A stretch of DNA of 64,000 nucleotides from Streptomyces yatensis (lineage in GTDB: Bacteria > Actinomycetota > Actinomycetes > Streptomycetales > Streptomycetaceae), in contig NZ_CP072941.1 of NCBI RefSeq assembly GCF_018069625.1, positions 3,410,001-3,474,000 of the forward strand. Direction: 5' to 3'. The notes under the pieces are model-generated. The model saw only the letters and a list, made by a program, of their open reading frames with translations, did not search any database and was not told the DNA's origin. The translations under genes were made by a program, and so were the position numbers. Positions 35,088-45,589 of this stretch are shown in pieces. How positions within the stretch are numbered: the first letter of the stretch is position 1; each line of letters starts with the position of its first letter.

Positions 35088-35531
35088 TCAGGCCTCAGTC
35101 GACGCGGTGGACTCAGCGGACTCGGCCGCCTCGTCCGACTTCTTCTCGGCCTTCTTCGCCTTCGGGGTGATCGCCTCACCCTTCGGCTCGTCACCGGCAT
35201 CCTTGGCGGCCGCCTCGAACAGGGCGCGCTTGTCGGCCTTCGGCTCGGCGACCTTCATCGGAGCCGGAGCGGGCAGGCCCTTGAACTGCTGCCAGTCGCC
35301 GGTGACCTTCAGGATGGCCAGCACGGGCTCGGTCGGCTGCGCGCCGACCTTCAGCCAGTGCTGCACACGCTCCGAGTCGACCTCGATGCGCGACGGGTTC
35401 TGCACCGGGTGGTACAGGCCGATCTCCTCGATCGCCCGGCCGTCACGGCGGGTGCGGGAGTCGGCGACGACGATGCGGTAGTGAGGCGAACGGATCTTGC
35501 CCAGACGCTTCAGCTTGATCTTGACTGCCAC
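35088..35531 (-). CDS. rpsP: 30S ribosomal protein S16
   Basis: A 147-residue S16 ([32 protein letters not shown]). The conserved core ends near residue 85; the remaining Ala/Lys/Glu-rich tail is an actinobacterial extension. GTG 35531 has AGGAG upstream. It begins the rpsP-khpA-rimM-trmD-rplS group. Confidence 0.96.
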   Translation of the reverse strand: MAVKIKLKRLGKIRSPHYRIVVADSRTRRDGRAIEEIGLYHPVQNPSRIEVDSERVQHWLKVGAQPTEPVLAILKVTGDWQQFKGLPAPAPMKVAEPKADKRALFEAAAKDAGDEPKGEAITPKAKKAEKKSDEAAESAESTASTEA

Positions 35532-35686
35532 GGAAGTGGTGTCTCCTGGTCTTGACGTGGTTGAGCACTGCGACGTGCCGCGTGGGGTTGCGGTACCCGA
35601 GTGCCCGATGGACGCGTCAGCCGGAGGAGAGAGGGGTCCTGGTCGGCTGTCGAGTACAGCAGACCATTCTGCCACACCGGGACAGG

Positions 35687-36280
35687 TCAGCCGACCGCGG
35701 CCACCGCCTCCGGAATGCGGAAGGGCTTACCGCATCCACCGCACATGATCGGCGCCTGGGCCAGCACCGACGGGACGACCCGGACATTGCGCCCGCAGTC
35801 GCACACCGCCTTGACGCGGACGCCGCCACCGGACGAGCCGTGTCGCGCGGCGGGCCCGCGGAAGGTGCGGGAGGTCTCGGCGGTGGTCGCCACGGTGTGG
35901 GCCTTCAGCGCGCGCTGGAGGCGGTCGATCGTGGTCCGGTACCGCTTTCTCGCCTCGGGGCTGAGGGTGACCAGCGAGAAGCCGCTGCTGGGATGCGGCT
36001 CCTCGGGGTGGTCGAGCCCCAGCTCCTCGGCGATCGCCAGGAACCGGCGGTTGTGGTAGCGGCCGGCGCGTGAGGTGTCACGGACACCGCGGGCGGCGGC
36101 GATCCCATGGACTGCCTCATGCAGCAGCCGTTCGAAGGAGAGCTCGGCGCCACATGCGGACGACGACTCTCCGATCAGCGATTCGGGCGCGGCGAGATCC
36201 GGCAGCTCGGAGTGGTGCCGTTGAATATCGGCCCACGCCTGCGCCAGCTCTGCGGCGAGAACAGGTGGTGTCGTGCTCAC
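35687..36280 (-). CDS. SprT-like zinc metalloprotein with C-terminal zinc ribbon
   Basis: A 197-residue protein. An HExxH-type site is present as [14 protein letters not shown] near residue 53, with a further His in [16 protein letters not shown], resembling SprT/Spartan-like metallopeptidases. The C-terminus has CDCGRN and CGGCGKPF, a probable zinc ribbon. It may be a DNA-protein crosslink or housekeeping protease, but activity is not shown. GTG 36280 follows an AT-rich stretch that could hold its promoter. Confidence 0.7.
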   Translation of the reverse strand: MSTTPPVLAAELAQAWADIQRHHSELPDLAAPESLIGESSSACGAELSFERLLHEAVHGIAAARGVRDTSRAGRYHNRRFLAIAEELGLDHPEEPHPSSGFSLVTLSPEARKRYRTTIDRLQRALKAHTVATTAETSRTFRGPAARHGSSGGGVRVKAVCDCGRNVRVVPSVLAQAPIMCGGCGKPFRIPEAVAAVG

Positions 36281-36439
36281 GTCGTGCTAACGAGCAGGAC
36301 CGGTCCGGTGTTCCGATTCCGGGGCATCCCAAATAATTTGCACGTACCAGTCAGTTCACGGTGATGTACGACGACGAGGGGCGGGTGCGTAAATGTGTGG
36401 ATGAGCCACGCACCGTGCATCAAGCCGGTACGTACCGCC

Positions 36440-37855
36440 TCAGTAGGCCCTCGCGACGATGGCGACGTTACCCGGAGCGTCATCGGCGTCCGGCACCGCC
36501 CCGTCCTCGGCGATCAGACACCGCACGGAAACGGACCGCTCGGCGAGCGCCGCCTCACCCTCCGGCCCCAGGTCCGCCCACCGGATGCGGGCCCAGCCGC
36601 CCGCGGCCGCGGCCTCCGCGGCCTCCTCCATGGTCGCCACCTCCGTGGTGCGCGCCTTACGGCGCTCACGGGCCTGCCGCAGCAGCAGCGCCTGATCCTC
36701 CTCCAGGACCTTGGGCAGCAGCTCCGGCAGCAGTTCGGTGCGCACAGGCTCCTTGCCGCCGGGGATCCGCCGGGCCACCATCGCGGTGCCGCCCTCCAGA
36801 TCGCGCGGGCCGACCTCGACCCGGACCGGCACGCCCTTGAGCTCCCAGTCGACCGCGCGCCGGCCGAAGGGGGTGTCCGTACGGTCGTCGACGTGGACCC
36901 GCACTCCCGCGGCGGTGAGCAGCTCGCCGATCTCGCGGACCTTGGCGAGCACCGCGTCGTCGCCCTTGATCGCCAGCACCACGACCTGGATCGGGGCCAG
37001 CCTCGGCGGGATCCGCAGGCCGTCGTCGTCGCCGTGCATCATCACCAGCGCGCCGACCATCCGGGTCGTGCTGCCCCAGGAGGTCTGCCAGACCAGCTCC
37101 TGCTCGCCGTCCTTGGACAGATAGCTGGTGTGGAAGGCCCGGGCGAAGTTCTGGCCGAGCTCATGGCTGGTGCCCAGCTGCAGCGCCTTGCCGTCGCCCA
37201 TCATCCCTTCGAGGGTGAGGGTGTTGAGGGCTCCGGCGAACCGCTCCCGGGCGGTCTTGCGGCCCAGGACCACGTCCATCGCCAGGACGTCCTCCATGAA
37301 CCGGGCGTAGACCTCGCGGTGGATCCGGGCGGCGAAGTCCCTGGCGTCCTCGTACGACGCGTGCGCGGTGTGCCCCTCCTGCCACAGGAACTCGGTCGTC
37401 CGCAGGAACAGCCGCGGCCGCAGCTCCCAACGCACCACATTGGCCCACTGGTTGATCAGCAGCGGCAGATCGCGGTAGCTCTGCACCCACTTGGAGAAGT
37501 ACTCGTTGACGATCGTCTCCGAGGTGGGCCGGACGACGACCGGCTCCTCGAGCTCCTTACCGCCGCCATGGGTGACGACGGCGAGCTCCGGCGCGAACCC
37601 CTCGACGTGATCGGCCTCCTTGGCCAGATACGACTGCGGGATGAAGAGCGGGAAGTACGCGTTCTGGACGCCGACCGCCTTGATGCGGGCGTCCATGTCC
37701 TGCTGCATCCGCTCCCACAGCCCGTACCCATACGGTCGGATCACCATGGTGCCGCGCACCGGGCCGTTGTCGGCCAGCTCGGCCTTGTTGATCACATCCT
37801 GGTACCAGCGGGGGAAGTCCTCCGCCCGCGGGGTGAGCACGGGAGTCTTGGCCAT
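36440..37855 (-). CDS. proS: Prolyl-tRNA synthetase, archaeal/eukaryal type
   Basis: A 471-residue class IIa aaRS charging tRNA-Pro. It is of the short archaeal/eukaryal (ProS type 3) architecture: motif 2 (RWELRPRLFLRTTEFLWQEGHTAH), anticodon-binding domain, and a C-terminal domain rich in Ala/Glu, without the 180-residue editing insertion between motifs 2 and 3 of the bacterial form. Motif 3 is near GALVMMHGDDDGLRIPP. The C-terminal Zn-type Cys set is weak. Streptomyces usually also carry a bacterial-type ProRS elsewhere, so this may be a second copy. ATG 37855 chosen. Confidence 0.9.
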   Translation of the reverse strand: MAKTPVLTPRAEDFPRWYQDVINKAELADNGPVRGTMVIRPYGYGLWERMQQDMDARIKAVGVQNAYFPLFIPQSYLAKEADHVEGFAPELAVVTHGGGKELEEPVVVRPTSETIVNEYFSKWVQSYRDLPLLINQWANVVRWELRPRLFLRTTEFLWQEGHTAHASYEDARDFAARIHREVYARFMEDVLAMDVVLGRKTARERFAGALNTLTLEGMMGDGKALQLGTSHELGQNFARAFHTSYLSKDGEQELVWQTSWGSTTRMVGALVMMHGDDDGLRIPPRLAPIQVVVLAIKGDDAVLAKVREIGELLTAAGVRVHVDDRTDTPFGRRAVDWELKGVPVRVEVGPRDLEGGTAMVARRIPGGKEPVRTELLPELLPKVLEEDQALLLRQARERRKARTTEVATMEEAAEAAAAGGWARIRWADLGPEGEAALAERSVSVRCLIAEDGAVPDADDAPGNVAIVARAY

Positions 37856-38163
37856 GGCGCCGATCGTACGGCGGCGGCGTACCGAACCGTGAATCAAGCG
37901 AGAACGAGCCGATCAGTGCCGGCCATCGCCCGCCACCGGCCACCGGCCCGGCGGAGGTCAGGGGGCGGTTCGGGGAGCGAGACGTACGCACAGGTGTACG
38001 GGGGCGCACAAAGGGGGCACGCAAGCACGGCCGTGAAACCTCTGGACGCGGGGACGGATGCGGAGTTCCCTGGCATTTGGGGGTGGGACGTCACACCGCA
38101 CAACGGCGGATGTGACACCGAATCTGACGACGGCACTGCTCTTCGCTGATTGGGGCCCTTTCG
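37856..38163. other. Intergenic region with a possible microORF and a dyad
   Basis: The 308 bp between divergent proS and the methyltransferase gene hold the proS promoter region and an in-frame 38-codon ORF (GTG 38033 to TGA 38149). It encodes a WGWDVTP segment, resembling WGWDVVP of the Prim-Pol-like protein at 47556. GTCACACCG (38090-38098) and TGTGAC (38111-38116) form an inverted repeat. No convincing ribosome site precedes the ORF, so coding status is doubtful. Confidence 0.35.
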
Positions 38164-39066
38164 ATGACATTTACGCTCGTACAGCGGCACCGCCCGCACC
38201 CCTCCTCGTCGCGGACGACGGACGCCCACGCTCGCACCCGCGACTGGGCGGAGATCCAGGAGCGGATGCTGGTCCCGCTGTACGAGGCCGTGTACGAACG
38301 GCTGGACGTCGGCGCCGGGACCCGGCTGCTGGGCCTGGGCTGCGGCTCCGGGCTCGCCCTCCTCATGGCGGCCGCGCGCGGCGCCACGGTCTGCGGGGCG
38401 GAGAGGGACGAGCGGCGCCTGGACCTCGCGCGCGAGCGGCTGACGGCCGTGGGCACGCCGAACGGCCCGGCGCTGCCCGCCCGGCTGGGCCTCGGTGGCC
38501 CCGAGAGCCCCTGCGTACGGGAGGCCGCGGAGGAGTCGGCCTTCACGGTGGTGACGGCCTTCGAGCCGCTGTCGGCGCTGGGCTCGGCAGGCCCCGGGGC
38601 GTCGGTGTCCGCGGCGGCGTCCGCCCTCGCGGCCGCCGCGGCGCGCACCGAGCGGGGCGGGGCCGTGGTGCTCGCCGGATGGGGCCCGCCGGAGCGCTGT
38701 GCCACCTCCGGGGTGCTGCGGGTGGGCGACCGGCTCGCCGATCCGATGGACTCCCCCGGCCATCACCGGGAGGCGCCCGCTCCCGCGCGCTGGCGGCCGT
38801 GCGGCCGCGACGACCTGGAGGAACTGGCCGCCCTGGCCGGGCTGCGGCCCGACGGATCGGGCCGGGTGGCCTGCCCGTTCGGGTACGCCGACATGGACAG
38901 CGCGGTGCGCGGGCTGCTGTCGACGGGACTCTTCGACGCGGCCGAGCGGGTCACGGACCCCATACAGGTCCGCAAGGAGATCACCGAGGCGCTCCATCCG
39001 CATCAGCGCGCGGACGGCACGGTGTGGATGCCGAACGTCTTCCGCTATCTGATCTGCCGCGTCTGA
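38164..39066 (+). CDS. Class I SAM-dependent methyltransferase
   Basis: A 300-residue methyltransferase. The SAM-binding motif I is GLGCGSGLALLMAAA, followed by an acidic residue in VCGAERDERRLDLAR. The middle is Ala/Gly-rich. The conserved C-terminus (HPHQRADGTVWMPNVFRYLICRV) suggests a specific Streptomyces family adjacent to ffh. Substrate unknown. ATG 38164 is supported by codon context only; the ribosome site is weak. Confidence 0.8.
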   Translation: MTFTLVQRHRPHPSSSRTTDAHARTRDWAEIQERMLVPLYEAVYERLDVGAGTRLLGLGCGSGLALLMAAARGATVCGAERDERRLDLARERLTAVGTPNGPALPARLGLGGPESPCVREAAEESAFTVVTAFEPLSALGSAGPGASVSAAASALAAAAARTERGGAVVLAGWGPPERCATSGVLRVGDRLADPMDSPGHHREAPAPARWRPCGRDDLEELAALAGLRPDGSGRVACPFGYADMDSAVRGLLSTGLFDAAERVTDPIQVRKEITEALHPHQRADGTVWMPNVFRYLICRV

Positions 39067-39078
39067 ACGGGACCGTCA

Positions 39079-39114
39079 CGTAAGGCCCCTGACGGTGTGC
39101 GCGGGGGCCTTACG
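39079..39114. terminator. Hairpin between convergent methyltransferase and ffh
   Basis: CGTAAGGCCCC (39079-39089) pairs perfectly with GGGGCCTTACG (39104-39114). It lies between two convergent stops and likely terminates both. The right arm contains one of the window's CCTTACGG octamers. Confidence 0.75.
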
Positions 39115-39152
39115 GTTCGTTCGTACGGGGACGCCTCGGAGGCCGGGGCGGA

Positions 39153-40688
39153 TCAGCCCATGAACTTCTTGAACTCGTCGGGGAGTTCGAAGTCCTGGCC
39201 GTCCTGGCCGCCGGGCAGCCCGAACGCGCCGCCCTGCTCGCGGCGCGCCGCCGCGGCCTGCTCATCGGCCTTGCGCTTCATGGGGTTGCCCGAGCGCTGC
39301 TTCCCCTTGGCCTTCTTCTGCTGCTTGCCCTTGCGCTTACCGCCGCCACCGACGCCCGGCATCCCGGGCATCCCCGGCATGCCGCCCTGGGCCATCTTCG
39401 ACATCATCTTGCGCGCGTCGAAGAACCGCTCCACCAGGTTCTTGACCGCGCTCACCTCGACGCCGGAACCGCGGGCGATACGGGCGCGGCGCGAGCCGTT
39501 GATGATCGTGGGGTCCTGGCGCTCGCCCGGGGTCATCGACTTGATGATGGCCGCGGTGCGGTCCACTTCCCGCTCGTCCAGGTTGTTGATCTGGTCCTTC
39601 ATCTGGCCCATGCCCGGCAGCATGCCGAGCAGCTTGGAGATGGAGCCCATCTTGCGGACCTGCTCCATCTGCGCCAGGAAGTCGTCGAGCGTGAACTCCT
39701 TGGGGCCCTTCGCCAGCTTGGCCGCCATCTTCTCGGCCTCTTGCTGGCTGAAGGTCTGCTCGGCCTTCTCGATCAGGCTGAGCATGTCGCCCATGCCGAG
39801 GATGCGGGACGCCATGCGGTCCGGGTGGAACGCGTCGAAGTCGTCCAGCTTCTCGCCGTTGGAGGCGAACATGATCTGGCGGCCGGTGACATGCGCGATG
39901 GACAGCGCGGCACCACCGCGCGCGTCGCCGTCCAGCTTGGAGAGCACCACACCGTCGAAGCCGACGCCGTCGCGGAACGCCTCCGCGGTGTTCACCGCGT
40001 CCTGGCCGATCATCGCGTCGACGACGAAAAGGACCTCGTCCGGGCTGACGGCGTCGCGGATGTCGGCGGCCTGCCGCATCAGCTCCTCGTCGATACCGAG
40101 GCGGCCCGCGGTGTCGACGATCACGACGTCGTGCTGCTTGGTCTTGGCGAACTCGATCGAGTCCTGCGCCACCTTGACCGGGTCGCCGACGCCGTTGCCC
40201 GGCTCGGGGGCGAAGACGGCGACACCGGCCCGCTCCGCGACCACCGAGAGCTGGTTGACGGCGTTGGGGCGCTGAAGGTCACAGGCGACGAGCAGCGGGG
40301 CGTGGCCCTGGCCCTTCAGCCAGCGGCCGAGCTTTCCGGCGAGCGTGGTCTTACCGGCACCCTGCAGACCCGCGAGCATGATCACGGTCGGCGGCTGCTT
40401 GGCGAAGCGGAGGCGCCGCGCCTCGCCGCCGAGGATGCCGATCAGCTCCTCGTTGACGATCTTGATGACCTGCTGGGCGGGATTGAGCGCCTGGGAGACC
40501 TCGGCCCCGAGGCTCCGCTCCTTGATCTGCTTGATGAACGACCGGACGACGGGCAGCGCCACGTCGGCCTCGAGCAGGGCGATCCGGATCTCGCGTGCCG
40601 TGGCGTCGATGTCCGCCTCGCTGAGGCGTCCCTTGCCCCGGAGGTTCTTGAAAGTCGCTGCGAGGCGATCGGAGAGGGTATCGAACAC
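39153..40688 (-). CDS. ffh: Signal recognition particle protein Ffh
   Basis: A 511-residue SRP54 GTPase targeting nascent membrane and secreted proteins with FtsY. N domain (MFDTLSDRLAATFKNLRG), G domain with GLQGAGKTTLAGKL, DTAGRLGID and SKLDGDARGG, and M domain ([35 protein letters not shown]) then a Met/Gly-rich tail and basic segment. GTG 40688 gives the family start; a long upstream open frame is repeat DNA. Confidence 0.96.
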   Translation of the reverse strand: MFDTLSDRLAATFKNLRGKGRLSEADIDATAREIRIALLEADVALPVVRSFIKQIKERSLGAEVSQALNPAQQVIKIVNEELIGILGGEARRLRFAKQPPTVIMLAGLQGAGKTTLAGKLGRWLKGQGHAPLLVACDLQRPNAVNQLSVVAERAGVAVFAPEPGNGVGDPVKVAQDSIEFAKTKQHDVVIVDTAGRLGIDEELMRQAADIRDAVSPDEVLFVVDAMIGQDAVNTAEAFRDGVGFDGVVLSKLDGDARGGAALSIAHVTGRQIMFASNGEKLDDFDAFHPDRMASRILGMGDMLSLIEKAEQTFSQQEAEKMAAKLAKGPKEFTLDDFLAQMEQVRKMGSISKLLGMLPGMGQMKDQINNLDEREVDRTAAIIKSMTPGERQDPTIINGSRRARIARGSGVEVSAVKNLVERFFDARKMMSKMAQGGMPGMPGMPGVGGGGKRKGKQQKKAKGKQRSGNPMKRKADEQAAAARREQGGAFGLPGGQDGQDFELPDEFKKFMG

Positions 40689-40839
40689 GGTGGTCGCGAA
40701 TCCTTCGGTCGGATGTCGGGTCGGTGGTCGGCCTCCAAGGGTATCCGCCCGGCGCGGGAACGGTCTGCCCCCGGGCGTGCGACGCCCTGGCGGGGCGTCC
40801 TTTCCCCACCCCGCCCCTTCCCGAACCGGGGCTGCGCCC

Positions 40840-41012
40840 CGGGCCCCGTTCCGGGGGCTCCGCCCCCGCACCCCGCTCCTCAATCGCCGGAGGGGCTGGG
40901 TGGCGGGGCATCTCCGCCCCGGACCCCCGCTCCTCAAACGCCGGAGGGGCTGGGTGGCGGGGCATCTCCGCCCCGGACCCCGCTCCTCAAACGCCGGAGG
41001 GGCTGGGGAGTG
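40840..41012. repeat. Tandem 53-54-bp Streptomyces intergenic repeat
   Basis: Units beginning CTCCTCAAACGCCGGAGGGG start at 40876, 40930 and 40983 (periods 54 and 53). Each contains GGCGGGGCATCTCCGCCCC, a hairpin. The preceding 40840-40875 region has another GC-rich dyad. This resembles highly iterated intergenic hairpins common in Streptomyces genomes; it probably terminates glnD transcription before ffh. Confidence 0.8.
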
Positions 41013-41028
41013 GAGGGGCTGGGGAGTC

Positions 41029-43635
41029 TCAGGCGTCGGACGGGCTGGTCAGTGCTTGCTCGACCTCTTGGGCCACCTCCGCCGCTCGCATCGGCTTCAG
41101 GGGGGCGCCGGAGTTGTCCGTGACATAGAACGCATCCACGGCGTTGGCGCCGAGGGTGGAGACGTGGGCGCTGCGTACCGCGACGCCGGTGTGCTCCAGG
41201 GCGCGGCCGATGCGGTGCAGCAGGCCGGGGGCGTCCTGGGCGCGGACCTCGATCACGGTGGCGAGCTGGGAGCTGCCGGGTGCGACCGTTACGCGTGGTG
41301 GTGGGGCGTGCACCCCGCGGCGGCGGGGGTACTTGCGGTAGGCGGCCTCGCGCTCGGCCAGGCGGGCCACGATGTCGAGCGAGCCGTCCAGGGCGCGGAG
41401 CAGGTCGTTCCGCAGTCGGGCGGCCTGGGGCAGCGAACCGTACTCGGCCGCGACCCGCCAGCTCAGCAACAGCACCCCGGCGGCTGCGCCCGCCGCGTCC
41501 AGCTCCGACGGCAGTTCGAGGGCGCGCAGGTCGGCCGCGCGCACCGTAAGGCGGTGCAGGGCCAGGACGCCGGCCGCTGTGTGAAGGACACCGGGCTGGT
41601 CGGGGACGGCGATGAGCAGTTCCACGCCGATCGGCTCGGGGGCGTTTGCCTCGTTCTCCAGCGGTCCTTCGGTGGCGGCCGTAAGGAGGCCGTCGCCGGG
41701 GAGGACGCCTGTGGGGGCGCCCGCCTCGCCCGGTGCCAGCGCCTCGGAGCGTGCGTGCAGGGCCAGTACCGGGCCGCCGGTGCGCCATGCCTCGATCGCG
41801 AGGCGTTCCTGTTCGGCCGTCGTCTGCTGCGGGGTGGACCAGTCGTCGGCGGGTTCGCCCGCGAGTACTGCCGCGACCCGCTTGACCAGGTCGGCGACGA
41901 GGGAGCCGCGCCAGGCGCTCCAGGCCGCGGGGCCGGTGGCCAGCGCGTCGGCCTCGGTGAGGGCGTGCAGCAGTTCCAGGGTGGTGGCGCCGCCCACGGC
42001 CTCGGCGACCGAGCGCACCGTGGCCGGGTCGTCCAGGTCGCGGCGGGTGGCGGTCTCGACGAGCAGCAGATGGTGGCGTACGAGGGTGGCGAGGATCGCG
42101 ACGTCCGCGCGGTCGAAGCCGATGCGGGCGGCGACATCGCGGGCGATGGTCTCCCCGGCCACCGAGTGGTCACCGGGCCAGCCCTTGCCGATGTCGTGCA
42201 GCAGTGCGGCGACCAGCAGCAGATCGGGGCGGCCGACCCGGCGGCTGAGCGCGCTGGCCCGGACCGCGGTCTCGACCAGATGCCGGTCGACGGTCCAGCG
42301 GTGGACGGCGTTGCGCTGCGGACGGCAGCGCACCCGCTCCCAGTCCGGCAGCAGCCGGGTGATCAGCCCCTCGGCCTCCAGGGCCTCCCACACGCCGATG
42401 GTGGACTCGCCCGCGCCCAGCAGTGTGATCAGCTGCTCCCTGGCCTCGGGCGGCCACGGCACGGGCAGCGGCCGGGCGGCGGTGGACAGCCGCCTGACGG
42501 CGTGCGGCGACAGCGGGAGTCCGGCCTGAGCGGCGGCCGCGGCGGCCCGCAGGGTGAGCACGGGGTCGCGGTCGGGGCGCGCGGTGCGGGCCAGCACCAC
42601 CTCGCCGTCCTGTTCCACGACGCCCTCGGCGAGCGGGCTGCGCTCCCCCGCGTCCGCGGCGCCCCCACGGCCGCCCGAGCGCCCGCCGCGGCCGCCGAGC
42701 AGTCCGCGCAGCCGGGGCCGGGCGGCCGAGCGGGCGCGCAGCACCCGCTCGACCTCGCGCCAGGTGACATCGCTCGCGTAGGAGATGATCCGGGCGGATT
42801 CGTAGATCTGGCGCAGCAGGGCGTCGGCGTCCAGCAGCCCGAGGGCGGCCGCGACCTGGTCCTGTTCCTGGAGCGCGAGGCGGTCGGCGGCGCGGCCGGT
42901 GGACAGATGGAGCGCGTCGCGGGCGTCCAGCAGCCGCCGCCGCGCGTCGTCGAGGCCCTCGCGGGGCGCGTCGGCGAGCCAGGAGGCGGCGATGGCGCGC
43001 AGCGCGGTGGCGTCGCGGAGCCCGCCGCGGGCCTCCTTCAGATCGGGTTCGAGCAGGAACTGCAGCTCACCGTGGCGCTCGGCGCGCTCCTGGCACAGCG
43101 CGTGGAGCTCGGGCAGCCGCCGCGGGGCCTGGGCGCGCCAGTCGGCGAAGACGGTGGTGCGCAGATCGGCGGTGAGCGCCTGGTCGCCCGCGATGTGGCG
43201 GGCGTCGAGCAGGCCGAGCTGGACCTTCAGATCCTCGGCGGCGGTCGCGCGGGCCTCGTCGAGGGTGCGCACCGAGTGGTCGAGGGCGAGGCCCATGTCC
43301 CAGACCGGGTACCAGACGTGGTCGGCCAGCGCGGCGAGGGCCGAGCGGTCGGCGGAGCCGTCGTGCAGCAGCAGCACATCGAGGTCGCTGCGCGGGGAGA
43401 GTTCGCCGCGGCCGTAGCCGCCGACCGCGACCAGGGCGACGCCCCGGCCGATCCCGGCGGTCTGCGCCCCGCCGGTGAGCAGCGCGGCCAGCCACTGGTC
43501 GGTGAGTTCGGCCAGGGCGGAACGGCGCGGCGGCCCGGACCGCGACCCCTCCTGGAGGAGTCGCAGCCGCGCCGCCGCGTAGCCGCCGGGCCCCGAGTCG
43601 GTGGTGTCGGTCGTGGTCTCGAGGCTTTCCGTCAA
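41029..43635 (-). CDS. glnD: PII protein nucleotidyltransferase GlnD
   Basis: An 868-residue bifunctional nitrogen sensor. N-terminal nucleotidyltransferase motif GGYGRGELSPRSDLDVLLL, a GlnD PII-transferase domain, an HD hydrolase domain (HLVETAVRAS, LLHDIGKG, HHLLLVETA), and two C-terminal ACT domains that bind glutamine. In Streptomyces GlnD adenylylates GlnK rather than uridylylating it. The start is TTG 43635, with AGGGAG five bases upstream. It is the third gene of amtB-glnK-glnD. Confidence 0.95.
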   Translation of the reverse strand: MTESLETTTDTTDSGPGGYAAARLRLLQEGSRSGPPRRSALAELTDQWLAALLTGGAQTAGIGRGVALVAVGGYGRGELSPRSDLDVLLLHDGSADRSALAALADHVWYPVWDMGLALDHSVRTLDEARATAAEDLKVQLGLLDARHIAGDQALTADLRTTVFADWRAQAPRRLPELHALCQERAERHGELQFLLEPDLKEARGGLRDATALRAIAASWLADAPREGLDDARRRLLDARDALHLSTGRAADRLALQEQDQVAAALGLLDADALLRQIYESARIISYASDVTWREVERVLRARSAARPRLRGLLGGRGGRSGGRGGAADAGERSPLAEGVVEQDGEVVLARTARPDRDPVLTLRAAAAAAQAGLPLSPHAVRRLSTAARPLPVPWPPEAREQLITLLGAGESTIGVWEALEAEGLITRLLPDWERVRCRPQRNAVHRWTVDRHLVETAVRASALSRRVGRPDLLLVAALLHDIGKGWPGDHSVAGETIARDVAARIGFDRADVAILATLVRHHLLLVETATRRDLDDPATVRSVAEAVGGATTLELLHALTEADALATGPAAWSAWRGSLVADLVKRVAAVLAGEPADDWSTPQQTTAEQERLAIEAWRTGGPVLALHARSEALAPGEAGAPTGVLPGDGLLTAATEGPLENEANAPEPIGVELLIAVPDQPGVLHTAAGVLALHRLTVRAADLRALELPSELDAAGAAAGVLLLSWRVAAEYGSLPQAARLRNDLLRALDGSLDIVARLAEREAAYRKYPRRRGVHAPPPRVTVAPGSSQLATVIEVRAQDAPGLLHRIGRALEHTGVAVRSAHVSTLGANAVDAFYVTDNSGAPLKPMRAAEVAQEVEQALTSPSDA

Positions 43636-43674
43636 CTCGGCTCCCTGTCAGCGTGCGACTGGTTGTCCGGCTCG

Positions 43675-45381
<1,707 letters not shown>

Positions 45382-45463
45382 TGTGGACGTCTCCTCGAAA
45401 CGACGGCCCGTGCGGGCAGGACATCGGGGGGGCCGGTATTCGCCTCGAGGTTGGCGCAGCACC

Positions 45464-45501
45464 GTTTCAGCCGATGCCGCCCGATGTTTCACCGCAGTGA
45501 C
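45464..45501 (-). promoter_or_regulatory. GlnR-binding box upstream of amtB
   Basis: On the minus strand GTCAC-TGCGGT-GAAAC (45501-45486) matches the GlnR a-b box pattern gTnAC-n6-GaAAC. A second GAAAC (45468-45464) follows 22 bases on with a weaker partner, and GTAAC at 45521-45517 lies upstream. GlnR activates amtB-glnK-glnD under nitrogen limitation in S. coelicolor. Confidence 0.8.
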
Positions 45502-45589
45502 GAAGGCCGCGGGAGTGTTACGCGCCGATGAACCGCGGCTGTCAGGGCGGAGCCCTCCGTTACCGTGTCGCAACCACCGCCGGGACCGC

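Noticed and set aside
36277..36483. A 68-codon minus-strand ORF over the end of proS and the sprT-like promoter
   Set aside because: No ribosome site, no recognisable homology, and it overlaps proS in another frame.
36395..38149. A long + strand ORF across proS
   Set aside because: Antisense shadow; the prolyl-tRNA synthetase motifs are on the minus strand. Only its last 38 codons lie in non-coding DNA and are discussed separately.
40840..41012. CRISPR-like repeat
   Set aside because: Only three units, no unique spacers between identical repeats, and no cas genes; it matches a Streptomyces intergenic hairpin repeat.
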